This document shows, piece by piece, positions 6,344 to 12,571 of a DNA stretch of 13,479 bases (position 1 is the stretch's first letter; every line of letters starts with the position of its first letter). This stretch comes from Thermoplasmata archaeon. Its GTDB lineage: Archaea > Thermoplasmatota > Thermoplasmata > UBA184. Made by a program: the position numbers and the translations under genes. The stretch covers positions 1 to 13,479 of the forward strand of contig JAKAZU010000021.1 of the NCBI GenBank assembly GCA_021826525.1. Reading direction: 5' to 3'. The notes below the pieces were generated by a model that was not told the DNA's origin, did not search any database, and was given only the letters and a program-made list of their open reading frames with translations.

Positions 6344-7795
6344 TCACTCGATCGATCCCTGTCGACCCTGGCGTGAGTGGATCTCGTCCTCGTAGAATCG
6401 GCGGGCGAACTCGGCTTCGGTCGGGCCGATCCCGATGGAATCGGCACTCGGGGCGTGGAAGTACGTCAGGAGGGAGGCCGCCGCCGCGAGCTTCACCGCG
6501 CGCGATTTGAGGCGCGGGGAGAACTTCGGATGCTCGGTGGCCCGCAGGGCCTCCTCGGAGACGCTGCGCAGGCTCCCGTACAGCCCGCGGTCGAGACGCA
6601 CCGATCGCGAGGGGAACTTGCCCGCGAGCAGCGGATGGCCCGTCTCGATCGCATGGACGAGCGTGAGGTGGTCGTGGATCCGCTCCCCGAGGGAGAAGTC
6701 GAGCTCACCGAGCTCGAGCCGCTCCGCGCTCGCCTCGACCGCGCGGAATCGCTCCCGCGTCATGGGATGGAAGCGCAACAGCATCCGATCCTCGAGCGCG
6801 GCGAAGTTGGGATCCGAGATCGTCGTCCAGTAGTCCTGCGCCCCGGCCGTCCGCACGTTGTAGTTGACGCTGAAGAAGGAGTGGAAGGTGTACGGCCCGA
6901 CCGTTCCAAACGTGGTCTCCCACTTCACCTCCCGCTGCTCCATCACGAGCTTCAAGGGCTCGACCATGCCCCGGTACTTGAACCAGTCATTGAACTCGGG
7001 CACGATGAAGTTGAACGTTCGCCCGCTGTAGGCCGCGCCGACCCGAAGGAACTGCACGGGCGTGATCCCGCCGCAGTACCGGTTGCGGCCCGGGAGCCCG
7101 TGGGGCGGCACTCCGCTCTTCGGGTTCCCGCGGATCATATCGTCGATCGAGAACGTCTTTCCCGTTCCCGGCGGCCCGAAGAGGGCGAGATGGAAACCGG
7201 TCGATCCCGTGGACCGGCCGGTCGGGGCGAGGAGCGGGACGTCCGCGAGGGCGTACTGCTGGAGGATCGCGATCAGCGAATCGAAGTACAGGGCCTCGCC
7301 GAAGAGTCCCCGAAGGTAATCGGCCAACCGGCCGATGTCGAACGTCGCGCCGAACTCGATCGTCTCCTCGAGGCGGTGAGCGAGGATCTCGCGCAGACGC
7401 TGCAGGAACTCCGAATCCATCGATCGGATCTCGGCATGCTCGTCCGGGACGGGCTGGAGCGCCGTGGGCTCGAACGTCTCGGACCGGGCGAGCTCCTCGA
7501 GCAGCCGCGCCCGGAGCTCCTCGGGATAGGCCACATGGTAGCTGCGGTCCGTCTTTCCCTCCGGCAGATCGATGAGGAGGCCCCGCCGCCGGAGCCGCAG
7601 GATCAGGCGGCTCGGGTCCTGGAAGACGCGCTCGCGCAATAGGCGGGTGCGCAGTTCGGAGAGGCGGAACGTCGCGCCCTGGGTCGCGATCCCCCGGATC
7701 CGGCGCCGACGGTCCGCATCCTGCACGACCGCGGCGAGCACCCGCGCGATCGGTAGGTCGGCCTCGGCGATCTCGACGCGCGGAGTGGAGGGCAC
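6344..7795 (-). CDS. MCM-like AAA+ ATPase with N-terminal winged helix and altered Walker B
   Basis: The 483-residue product starts with a helical region (~20-70) that looks like a winged-helix fold. The AAA+ core has Walker A GPPGTGKT at 207-214 (Lys213). The Walker B position reads FNFIVPEFNDW, so Glu267 is kept but the usual Asp is Pro266. A helix follows containing LKLVMEQREV, resembling LHEAMEQ of MCM helicases. Sensor-1-like FSVNYN has Asn311, and LEDRMLLRF carries a candidate arginine finger (Arg341). The helical C-terminus may include a second winged helix. The order matches the MCM/MoxR branch of AAA+, but I cannot name the family. The start is the GTG at 7795, about 29 bp from the TATA-like box; a GTG at 7819 would add 8 residues but lies almost on that box. 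Divergent from an Hjc-type nuclease, so a DNA-related role is plausible. Confidence 0.75.
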   Translation of the reverse strand: MPSTPRVEIAEADLPIARVLAAVVQDADRRRRIRGIATQGATFRLSELRTRLLRERVFQDPSRLILRLRRRGLLIDLPEGKTDRSYHVAYPEELRARLLEELARSETFEPTALQPVPDEHAEIRSMDSEFLQRLREILAHRLEETIEFGATFDIGRLADYLRGLFGEALYFDSLIAILQQYALADVPLLAPTGRSTGSTGFHLALFGPPGTGKTFSIDDMIRGNPKSGVPPHGLPGRNRYCGGITPVQFLRVGAAYSGRTFNFIVPEFNDWFKYRGMVEPLKLVMEQREVKWETTFGTVGPYTFHSFFSVNYNVRTAGAQDYWTTISDPNFAALEDRMLLRFHPMTRERFRAVEASAERLELGELDFSLGERIHDHLTLVHAIETGHPLLAGKFPSRSVRLDRGLYGSLRSVSEEALRATEHPKFSPRLKSRAVKLAAAASLLTYFHAPSADSIGIGPTEAEFARRFYEDEIHSRQGRQGSIE

Positions 7796-7819
7796 GAGGC
7801 AGTACGAGTGCAAGACCAC

Positions 7820-7829
7820 CTTATTAGCT
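7820..7829. promoter_or_regulatory. Shared divergent TATA-like box
   Basis: CTTATTAGCT is the only AT-rich stretch between two divergent genes. Its centre is about 26 bp before the GTG at 7851 (plus strand) and about 29 bp before the GTG at 7795 (minus strand). Each is the expected archaeal TATA-to-start distance for leaderless mRNA. One box may therefore serve both directions. Confidence 0.45.
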
Positions 7830-7850
7830 ACCGTTCGAGCTGAGGAGTCC

Positions 7851-8405
7851 GTGCGTCGGTACGCATCGGCCTACGAGCGCGAGCTCAAAGACCTCCTGCA
7901 GGGGGACCCCCGGGCCGTACGCGCTTACGCGAAGGGGCTCGAACCGAGCGATCGCACCGAGTTCGAACGGATCATCGACGAGCCGTTCCTCGTGATCCGC
8001 GCCGCCGGCTCCCTCGGGCTGGACCTGATCGCCCTGCGCCGGGAGTTCGCGTTCCCCCTCGAGGTCAAGTCCTCCGCGGAGGATACGATCTACTTCACGG
8101 CCGCGGGGGGCCGGGGCCTTGTACAGCTTGAGGGCCACCGCAAGGCGGTCGCGCGGGTGGGGCTCACGGTGTTGTACGCGTACCGCAGGGTGGGCTACCG
8201 CGATCCCGATCCCTGGCGGATGTACATCGGAACGAAGGCACCGATCCGAGGGATCCTGAACCTGGTCTGTCGCCGGCTCCCCACGCTCGACACCACCCGC
8301 GAGGGCAATGCGATCATCCACTGGGAGCAGGGCCTGCCGCTCTCCCGCTTCCTCTCGACGGTAAGGTTCCTCACGGAGACGCCGACCGTGGAGGCGACGA
8401 CGTGA
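7851..8405 (+). CDS. hjc: Hjc-type Holliday junction resolvase-like nuclease, long-insert form
   Basis: The 184-residue product has the PD-(D/E)XK active site of archaeal Hjc: YERE (E9, R10), then D58 in GSLGLDLIAL, then E71-V-K73. Pyrococcus Hjc, from memory, has E9, D33, E46 and K48, so the D-to-E spacing is identical. The Glu-to-Asp distance is 25 residues longer, because of a charged insert at about residues 17-45. The C-terminal ~70 residues are also longer than in classical Hjc. Hjc cuts four-way DNA junctions as a dimer during recombination and repair. The GTG at 7851 is chosen because it puts E9 in register with Hjc and lies 26 bp after a TATA-like box. Its TGA overlaps the GTG of the thiolase gene by 4 nt, so the two are probably co-translated despite unrelated roles. 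Confidence 0.8.
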   Translation: MRRYASAYERELKDLLQGDPRAVRAYAKGLEPSDRTEFERIIDEPFLVIRAAGSLGLDLIALRREFAFPLEVKSSAEDTIYFTAAGGRGLVQLEGHRKAVARVGLTVLYAYRRVGYRDPDPWRMYIGTKAPIRGILNLVCRRLPTLDTTREGNAIIHWEQGLPLSRFLSTVRFLTETPTVEATT

Positions 8406-9535
8406 CCGTCCACGTCAGCGCGCTCGGGCTCGGCCGCTTCGGCCGGCGCACCGAGGGATGGCTCGACCTCGCGGCGGAGGCCGCGACCCTCGCGCTCGAG
8501 GGGCTCGGACGCAAGCCGGTGGACCTGCTCGTCGTCGGCAGCATGCTGACCGGAGCGGTCAATGGTCTCGAGAGCACGGTCCCGCGGCTCGCGAGCCGGA
8601 TCGGCATGGAGTCGACCGCGGGCTTCCGCGTCGACGCGGCCTCCGCGTCCGGCGCGGCCGCCTTTCAGGCCGCCGTGCTCGCGATCGAGTCCGGCCGGCA
8701 CGAGCGGGCGCTCGTCGTGGCCGCAGAGAAGATGACCGAGCCCCCGACGCCGGAAGTGATCCGCGCGCTGGCGAACTCGCTTCACCCGAGCGAGGTGGCC
8801 GCCGGCGCGACCATGCCCGGGCTCGCGGCGCTCATCGCGCAGCGCTACTGTGCTCGGTACGGCGTGTCCCCATCGGTGTTCGACCTCGTCAGCGTCCACA
8901 TGCGGGCCCGGGCCGCGCTGAATCCCAACGCCCAGTTCCGGACCCCCGTCCGCGCGGACGAGGTCTCCGCGAGCCGGCCCGTAGCCCTACCCCTGCGTCT
9001 GTTGCACTGTCCCGCCATCTCCGACGGGGCCGTGGCGCTCGTCGTGGAGAAAGGTGCCGGACCGGCCTCGGTCCTCGGTTTCGGACAGGGGTTGGACGCG
9101 ATGCGGCTGATCGACCGGGTCGATCTCACGACCTTCGCGGCGACGCGGGTCGCGGCGAGGCGCGCCTACGAGATGGCCCGCATCACCCGCAAGGAGCTCG
9201 AGGTGGTCGAACTCCACGATGCGTTCGCGCCGTTCGCGCTCATCGACCTCGAGGACCTCGGGGTCTGCGGTCCGGGCGAGGCCGGGAGCTGGTTCGAGCA
9301 GGGCTGGGTGGCGCCGGACGGCCGACTTCCTGTCAATCCATCCGGGGGCGTGCTCGGCCGCGGCCACCCCATCGGCGCCTCCGGGCTCGCCGAGATCGCG
9401 GAGGTGGCGTGCCAGCTCCGGGGCGAGGCCGGACCGCGAGCGCTTCCGCGCCTTCCCCGGATCGGGCTCGCCCAGTCGATCGGTGGAATGGCGTCCCACA
9501 ACTTCGTGACGATCCTCGGCCGGGAGGGGTCCTGA
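8402..9535 (+). CDS. Thiolase-fold protein with catalytic Cys replaced by Ser
   Basis: The 377-residue product is a thiolase-superfamily protein of the archaeal/SCP2-thiolase type. Catalytic-site histidines are present: His272 in ELHDAFAP and His322 in GRGHPIGASG. At the nucleophile motif, normally A-C-A-S-G, the sequence is A-S-A-S-G, so Ser81 (codon TCC at 8642-8644) replaces the Cys that carries the acyl group. The second active-site Cys region, CIGG in biosynthetic thiolases, reads SIGG (Ser359), a position that varies among SCP2-type enzymes. The length is normal and the frame intact. A DUF35 partner follows after 2 nt, and no HMG-CoA synthase gene adjoins it, unlike the archaeal mevalonate trio. 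Thiolase-fold aldolases such as Ltp2, which also pair with DUF35 proteins, lack the Cys; an aldolase or other Cys-independent reaction is therefore possible. The GTG start overlaps the preceding stop. Confidence 0.88.
   Translation: MTVHVSALGLGRFGRRTEGWLDLAAEAATLALEGLGRKPVDLLVVGSMLTGAVNGLESTVPRLASRIGMESTAGFRVDAASASGAAAFQAAVLAIESGRHERALVVAAEKMTEPPTPEVIRALANSLHPSEVAAGATMPGLAALIAQRYCARYGVSPSVFDLVSVHMRARAALNPNAQFRTPVRADEVSASRPVALPLRLLHCPAISDGAVALVVEKGAGPASVLGFGQGLDAMRLIDRVDLTTFAATRVAARRAYEMARITRKELEVVELHDAFAPFALIDLEDLGVCGPGEAGSWFEQGWVAPDGRLPVNPSGGVLGRGHPIGASGLAEIAEVACQLRGEAGPRALPRLPRIGLAQSIGGMASHNFVTILGREGS
9522..9529 (+). promoter_or_regulatory. Ribosome binding site of the DUF35 gene
   Basis: GGGAGGGG lies inside the end of the thiolase gene, 8 nt before the ATG at 9538. 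It supports that start and coupled expression of the two subunits. Confidence 0.55.
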
Positions 9536-9537
9536 CG

Positions 9538-9855
9538 ATGGCGCTCCCCCTCCAACTCCAGCGTTGTGTCTCGTGTCAGGGGCTGTACGTTCCGGGCAAC
9601 GGCCCCTGCCCTCGCTGCGGCATGCGGGAGGCGCTCGCGGTGGAGATCCCGTCCCTCGGAACCGTGGTCGCGGTCACGGAGCTCACGAGCCCCGCCGAAG
9701 GTTGGAGCGCCCCGCACCGGATCGCGCTGGTCGAGCTCACCGAAGCCGTCCGCCTGCTTGGGATCGTGGAAGGTCCGTTGCCGGTGATCGGCGACACGGT
9801 CGGCATTCGCCAGGACGGCGACGTGTATCGTTTCAGCTCCGCGCCGCCCGGTTAG
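9538..9855 (+). CDS. DUF35 Zn-ribbon/OB-fold partner of the thiolase
   Basis: The 105-residue product starts with a rubredoxin-like zinc ribbon (C10, C13, C24, C27). A short beta-rich OB-fold domain follows (EIPSLGTVVAVTELT through GDTVGIRQDGDVYRF). This is the DUF35 plan, at the short end of the family's usual ~110-150 residues. DUF35 proteins bind thiolase-fold enzymes: in archaea they bridge acetoacetyl-CoA thiolase and HMG-CoA synthase and help channel the CoA-bound intermediate, and in actinobacterial steroid degradation they complete Ltp2-type aldolases. Position 2 nt after the thiolase gene makes a two-subunit complex very likely. All four zinc ligands are intact, which argues against decay of the pair. 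The gene ends 12 nt before the 3' end of the oppositely oriented tRNA gene. Confidence 0.85.
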   Translation: MALPLQLQRCVSCQGLYVPGNGPCPRCGMREALAVEIPSLGTVVAVTELTSPAEGWSAPHRIALVELTEAVRLLGIVEGPLPVIGDTVGIRQDGDVYRFSSAPPG

Positions 9856-9867
9856 GGATCACGGAGC

Positions 9868-9982
9868 GCGGGGAGGGGGACTTTCCGAAGGCCGGGACTC
9901 CCCCGGCCTCCCTTTGAACCCCCGAGGTGAAATCACCACAGGATTAGCAATCCTGCGCCTTACCGGGCTGGGCCATCCCCGC
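9868..9982 (-). tRNA. tRNA-Ser(GCU) interrupted by a T-loop intron
   Basis: Read on the minus strand, the 7-bp acceptor stem GCGGGGA/TCCCCGC is perfect. A D arm with GCC/GGC stem and GG in the loop follows. The anticodon arm is CAGGA-TTGCTAA-TCCTG with anticodon GCT at 9946-9948. A long variable arm (GGTG/CACC) marks a class II tRNA, and the T stem is GGGGG/CCCCC. The T loop TTCAAA-T is split by 32 nt between positions 59 and 60. The mature RNA is 83 nt, and discriminator base 73 is G (9867), as in archaeal tRNA-Ser. CCA is not encoded. It decodes AGC and AGU. Without removing the insert, the T arm and acceptor cannot close properly; with it removed, every stem pairs. A TATA-like element sits 27-31 bp upstream. 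Confidence 0.93.
9881..9912 (-). other. 32-nt tRNA intron with bulge-helix-bulge splice motif
   Basis: The fold is a bulge-helix-bulge. The T stem (five G-C pairs) is the outer helix. TTCA (9918-9915) faces GGAA (9886-9883) as the 4-position central helix, with three pairs and one A-G mismatch. The 3-nt bulges are AA^G (5' splice, 9913/9912) and AG^T (3' splice, 9881/9880). The intron then closes on itself with 10 bp (9911-9902 with 9896-9887, one G-U) and a GGAGU loop. Cutting between the second and third bulge bases, the rule for the archaeal tRNA endonuclease, leaves an intact TTCAAAT loop. Confidence 0.88.
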
Positions 9983-10005
9983 GCGATAGCAGCGAGAAGC
10001 GGCCG

Positions 10006-10016
10006 CCCTTAAACTC
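10006..10016 (-). promoter_or_regulatory. TATA-like box of the tRNA-Ser gene
   Basis: On the minus strand AGTTTAAGGGC contains TTTAAG about 27-31 bp upstream of the tRNA 5' end at 9982, the expected archaeal spacing. Confidence 0.55.
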
Positions 10017-10086
10017 TGTGGCCGCGCCGGGCACGGTAGCCGATAGCCTATTCACGCCCCCGCGCTCATTCCGACCAGGGTGGTCG

Positions 10087-11049
10087 ATGCGCGTCACGCA
10101 TGCGGGCGTGGTGGGAGCCGGAGCCATGGGATCAGCCATCGCCGAGGTCCTGGCGTTCAACGGGATTCCGGTAGTTCTCAAGGACGTCAGCGAGGAGCTC
10201 GTGACGAAGGGCCTCGGCCGAGTGCGGGGCTACGTCGACGAGCTCGTGGCGTACAACGCCGGGCGCGCGGACAAGGAGATCGAACGGATCGGAGCGCTCG
10301 GCGTCCAGCTCACGGATGCTCAGCTCACGACGCTCCGCGCGAAGCTCGCACCCAAGTTCACGCCGGCCCGCGGAGCGGAGGTGGTGGCGCGCGTCCGCGG
10401 GACCACCACGTACGACGAGTTCCGAAACGTGGACTTCGTGGTCGAGGCGGTCTTCGAGCGCACCGAGGTCAAGCGGCCGGTGCTCGAAGCGCTCGACGCG
10501 GTCCTCCCCGAGCATGCGGTGATCGGTTCGAACACCTCCTCCCTCTCGATCACACGGCTCGCCCGGGGCCTCCGGCACGTCTCCCAGACGCTCGTCACCC
10601 ACTTCTTCAACCCGCCGTACACGCTCCCCCTGATCGAGGTGGCGGGCGGCGTCGATACTCGAGAGGACGTAGTGGCCGACACGATCGAATTCCTGCAGGG
10701 GCAGCGCAACCACCGATTCCCGATGGTTCCGATCCGGGTGAAGGAGTCGCCGGCGTTCGTCGTCAACCGGATCCTCCTCCCGGTCCTCAACGAAGCGTGC
10801 TTCGTGCTCGAAGAGGGTCTGGCTTCCTCGCGGGACGTCGACCTCGCGATGAAGTCCGGGGCGGGGTTCCCGATGGGACCCTTCGAGCTCGCGGACCTCA
10901 TCGGGCTCGATGTCGCCTTGGAAGTGTCGGAGACGCTCCAGCGCGAGTTCGGCGACCCGAAGTACCGCCCCTCCCCCATGCTACGTCGATTGGTCGATGC
11001 CGGGCACCTGGGTCGAAAGACGGGACGCGGCTTCTACGAGTACTCCTGA
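10087..11049 (+). CDS. 3-hydroxyacyl-CoA dehydrogenase
   Basis: The 320-residue product oxidises L-3-hydroxyacyl-CoA to 3-oxoacyl-CoA with NAD+, or runs in reverse in 3-hydroxybutyryl-CoA synthesis. The N-terminal Rossmann domain starts VVGAGAMGS with G10, G12 and G15 and ends around SNTSSLSI. Catalytic His172 is in THFFNP and Glu184 in PLIEV, 12 residues apart as in the well-studied enzymes. The C-terminal helical domain holds KESPAFVVNRIL and GPFELADLIGLD, and ends GRKTGRGFYEYS. Length is normal for a single-domain HAD; the segment between the first two Rossmann halves (~60-95) is somewhat long. The ATG at 10087 is chosen because the Rossmann strand starts right after it; the GTG at 10018 adds 23 unrelated residues over the tRNA promoter. 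A weak AT-rich CCTATTC lies at 10048-10054. Confidence 0.93.
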   Translation: MRVTHAGVVGAGAMGSAIAEVLAFNGIPVVLKDVSEELVTKGLGRVRGYVDELVAYNAGRADKEIERIGALGVQLTDAQLTTLRAKLAPKFTPARGAEVVARVRGTTTYDEFRNVDFVVEAVFERTEVKRPVLEALDAVLPEHAVIGSNTSSLSITRLARGLRHVSQTLVTHFFNPPYTLPLIEVAGGVDTREDVVADTIEFLQGQRNHRFPMVPIRVKESPAFVVNRILLPVLNEACFVLEEGLASSRDVDLAMKSGAGFPMGPFELADLIGLDVALEVSETLQREFGDPKYRPSPMLRRLVDAGHLGRKTGRGFYEYS

Positions 11050-11053
11050 ACCG

Positions 11054-11059
11054 CTTAAG
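11054..11059 (+). promoter_or_regulatory. TATA-like box of the SCP2 gene
   Basis: CTTAAG starts 5 nt after the dehydrogenase stop and is centred 26-27 bp before the ATG at 11083. It suggests the SCP2 gene has its own, possibly leaderless, transcript in addition to any read-through. Confidence 0.5.
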
Positions 11060-11082
11060 CGACCGGCGCGCATTGGGGAACC

Positions 11083-11478
11083 ATGAAGTTTCCTTCTCAG
11101 CCGTGGGCCGACGCCCTTCGGGCGGTAGTGAACCGAGACACCGAGTACGCCGACGCCGCGCGCGGCTGGGAGGGCGACATCCTCCTGCGGGTGACCGGTG
11201 GCGCGGTCGATGCGCCCGCGCCCGGGATCCACCTGGATCTCGCGAACGGCCAGTGCCGGGGAGCGCAGTTCGTCCCGGACTCTCGGAGCACGGAGAGCGA
11301 GTTCGTGTTCGAAGCCTCAGCGGAGAACTGGCAGCGCGTGCTCGGCCGCCAGATCGACCCGGTGCAGGCCATCATGGGCGGCACTCTCAAGGTGCGGGGG
11401 AACATGGCGAAGCTTCTGCGGTTCACCCGGGCGGCACGTCAGCTGGTCCACGACGTGGGATCGATCCCGGTTGCGTAG
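11083..11478 (+). CDS. SCP2 sterol-carrier-domain lipid-binding protein
   Basis: The 131-residue product is a stand-alone SCP2 domain. Recognisable parts are WEGDILLRVTGG, the strand pair around GIHLDLANGQCRG, the helix ENWQRVLGRQIDP and the family hallmark GTLKVRGNMAKLLRF. SCP2 domains are small cytosolic proteins with a hydrophobic tunnel that binds fatty acyl-CoA and other lipids; they have no catalysis of their own. Placement just after a 3-hydroxyacyl-CoA dehydrogenase fits a role in holding acyl-CoA. Archaea generally do not make sterols, so a sterol ligand is unlikely. It ends 7 nt from the stop of the convergent hydrolase gene, with no room for a separate terminator. Confidence 0.85.
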   Translation: MKFPSQPWADALRAVVNRDTEYADAARGWEGDILLRVTGGAVDAPAPGIHLDLANGQCRGAQFVPDSRSTESEFVFEASAENWQRVLGRQIDPVQAIMGGTLKVRGNMAKLLRFTRAARQLVHDVGSIPVA

Positions 11479-11485
11479 GGAAGGG

Positions 11486-12523
11486 TCAACTCGGAGCCGG
11501 AGGCGGCGGGGCGGCCGAGACGGGGGCGGCCGGTACCCCGGAGCGCACGACGGGGGGAGCTCCCGCGGGCGCGGCCGGTTTGGTCGGTATCGACGGCGGC
11601 TTCGGGGGCGGAGGCAAGAGCTGCCGACGGAGGAACCCGATGATGTGGGTCCAACCCTCTTCGGCGGCCGCGACGTCATAGTGGGAGGAATCCCGAGACA
11701 GGAAGTCGTGCCGCGCGCCGGGCAAGTCCACGAACTCGAAGGCGCTGCGGGTCTCCATCCGAGCGTGGTCGAGCTGGGCCCGGGCCTTCTGGGCGAGGCG
11801 ATCCCGGTCTCCCGAGATGCAGAGGATCGGCACGGTGACGAGCTTGGCGAGATCCGGAGGATTCGTGCCCACCGGATAGGCGAGCGCCACGGCGGCGAGC
11901 TTGGGATCTTGAGCGGCGAGGGCGAGCGCGAGGCTCCCCCCGTAGCTCGTCCCGAAGAGCGCCGTGCGAACGGGGTCCACCATGTCGCGGGCTCGAAGGG
12001 TATCGAGCGCGTCGGTGTACAGCTCGAGGACCGTCGCGACCCGCTCGGACCGGATCGCGACCCCTCCACGGAACCGTACGTCTCCGCGAAGCGCGAAGTG
12101 GAGCGACGGGCCGAACCCGGCGGTCTTCGTCAGATCGGGCAGCAGAACCTCGAACCCTTCTCGTGCGAACCGGATCGCCGCGTCTAGGACCGTCGTCGTC
12201 AGTCCGTAGACGTCGGGTGTGATGAGCACGGCCGGGTGGCGGACCGGCTTGGTCGGCGTCAGCACGATCGCCGGCGCGCTCCCGCCCGGGACCGCCTTGC
12301 TCCGGAACCAGATCCGTTCGCTGCGGTACGGGGGGAGCGGAGCGCCGGGGGCGTTCGTGGTCTTCCGCCAGGTCTTGTTGAGAAAATCGATGACGCAGAG
12401 CTTGAAGCGCTCCTTCTGCAGGACGATCACGGCCTGGCGGGTGCCGCAGACGTCGCAGACCCCGATGACGCCGCTCCCGAACTCCGCGTCCGGAAGGTCC
12501 AACAGCTTGTCGTCGTCTCGCAT
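11486..12523 (-). CDS. Dienelactone hydrolase-type alpha/beta hydrolase with Cys motif and Pro-rich tail
   Basis: The 345-residue product has an alpha/beta-hydrolase core of the dienelactone hydrolase type. The nucleophile elbow is G-T-S-Y-G-G (Ser193), the acid is Asp239 or Asp241 in SGDRDR, and the base is His272 in GARHDF. Classical dienelactone hydrolase uses Cys; a Ser here suggests a general esterase or peptidase-like hydrolase, and the substrate is unknown. Before the core is a ~60-residue segment with C23-x2-C26 and C43, a possible incomplete zinc knuckle. After it is a ~40-residue Pro/Ala tail (from ~304) that looks disordered. It has no signal peptide and is probably cytosolic. It follows the PIN gene by 48 nt on the same strand. 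The ATG at 12523 is the only good start before the Cys segment. Confidence 0.85.
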   Translation of the reverse strand: MRDDDKLLDLPDAEFGSGVIGVCDVCGTRQAVIVLQKERFKLCVIDFLNKTWRKTTNAPGAPLPPYRSERIWFRSKAVPGGSAPAIVLTPTKPVRHPAVLITPDVYGLTTTVLDAAIRFAREGFEVLLPDLTKTAGFGPSLHFALRGDVRFRGGVAIRSERVATVLELYTDALDTLRARDMVDPVRTALFGTSYGGSLALALAAQDPKLAAVALAYPVGTNPPDLAKLVTVPILCISGDRDRLAQKARAQLDHARMETRSAFEFVDLPGARHDFLSRDSSHYDVAAAEEGWTHIIGFLRRQLLPPPPKPPSIPTKPAAPAGAPPVVRSGVPAAPVSAAPPPPAPS

Positions 12524-12571
12524 CGCCCTATCCGGCCCGCGCGCTCCAGCTCGGCGAGCGGGGTACGAGTC

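Noticed and set aside
7572..7850. N-terminal extension of the Hjc-like protein over the ATPase gene
   Set aside because: It is Arg/Ser-rich sequence opposite the ATPase coding region; the Hjc active-site register and the TATA box point to the GTG at 7851.
8402..9855. Archaeal mevalonate-type thiolase/DUF35/HMG-CoA synthase trio
   Set aside because: No HMG-CoA synthase gene adjoins the pair, and the thiolase lacks its nucleophilic Cys, so acetoacetyl-CoA synthesis for mevalonate is not supported.
9868..9982. The tRNA as a disrupted pseudogene
   Set aside because: All stems pair perfectly once the 32-nt insert is removed, and the insert has the correct bulge-helix-bulge splice geometry and a TATA-like box upstream.
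10018..10086. Upstream GTG start for the 3-hydroxyacyl-CoA dehydrogenase
   Set aside because: It adds 23 residues with no family counterpart and abuts the tRNA promoter; the Rossmann motif follows directly after the ATG at 10087.
10080..11681. Long plus-strand frame across the dehydrogenase and SCP2 genes
   Set aside because: It is an out-of-frame shadow: the translation is Arg/Gly/Pro-rich, and the overlapping frame encodes intact dehydrogenase motifs.
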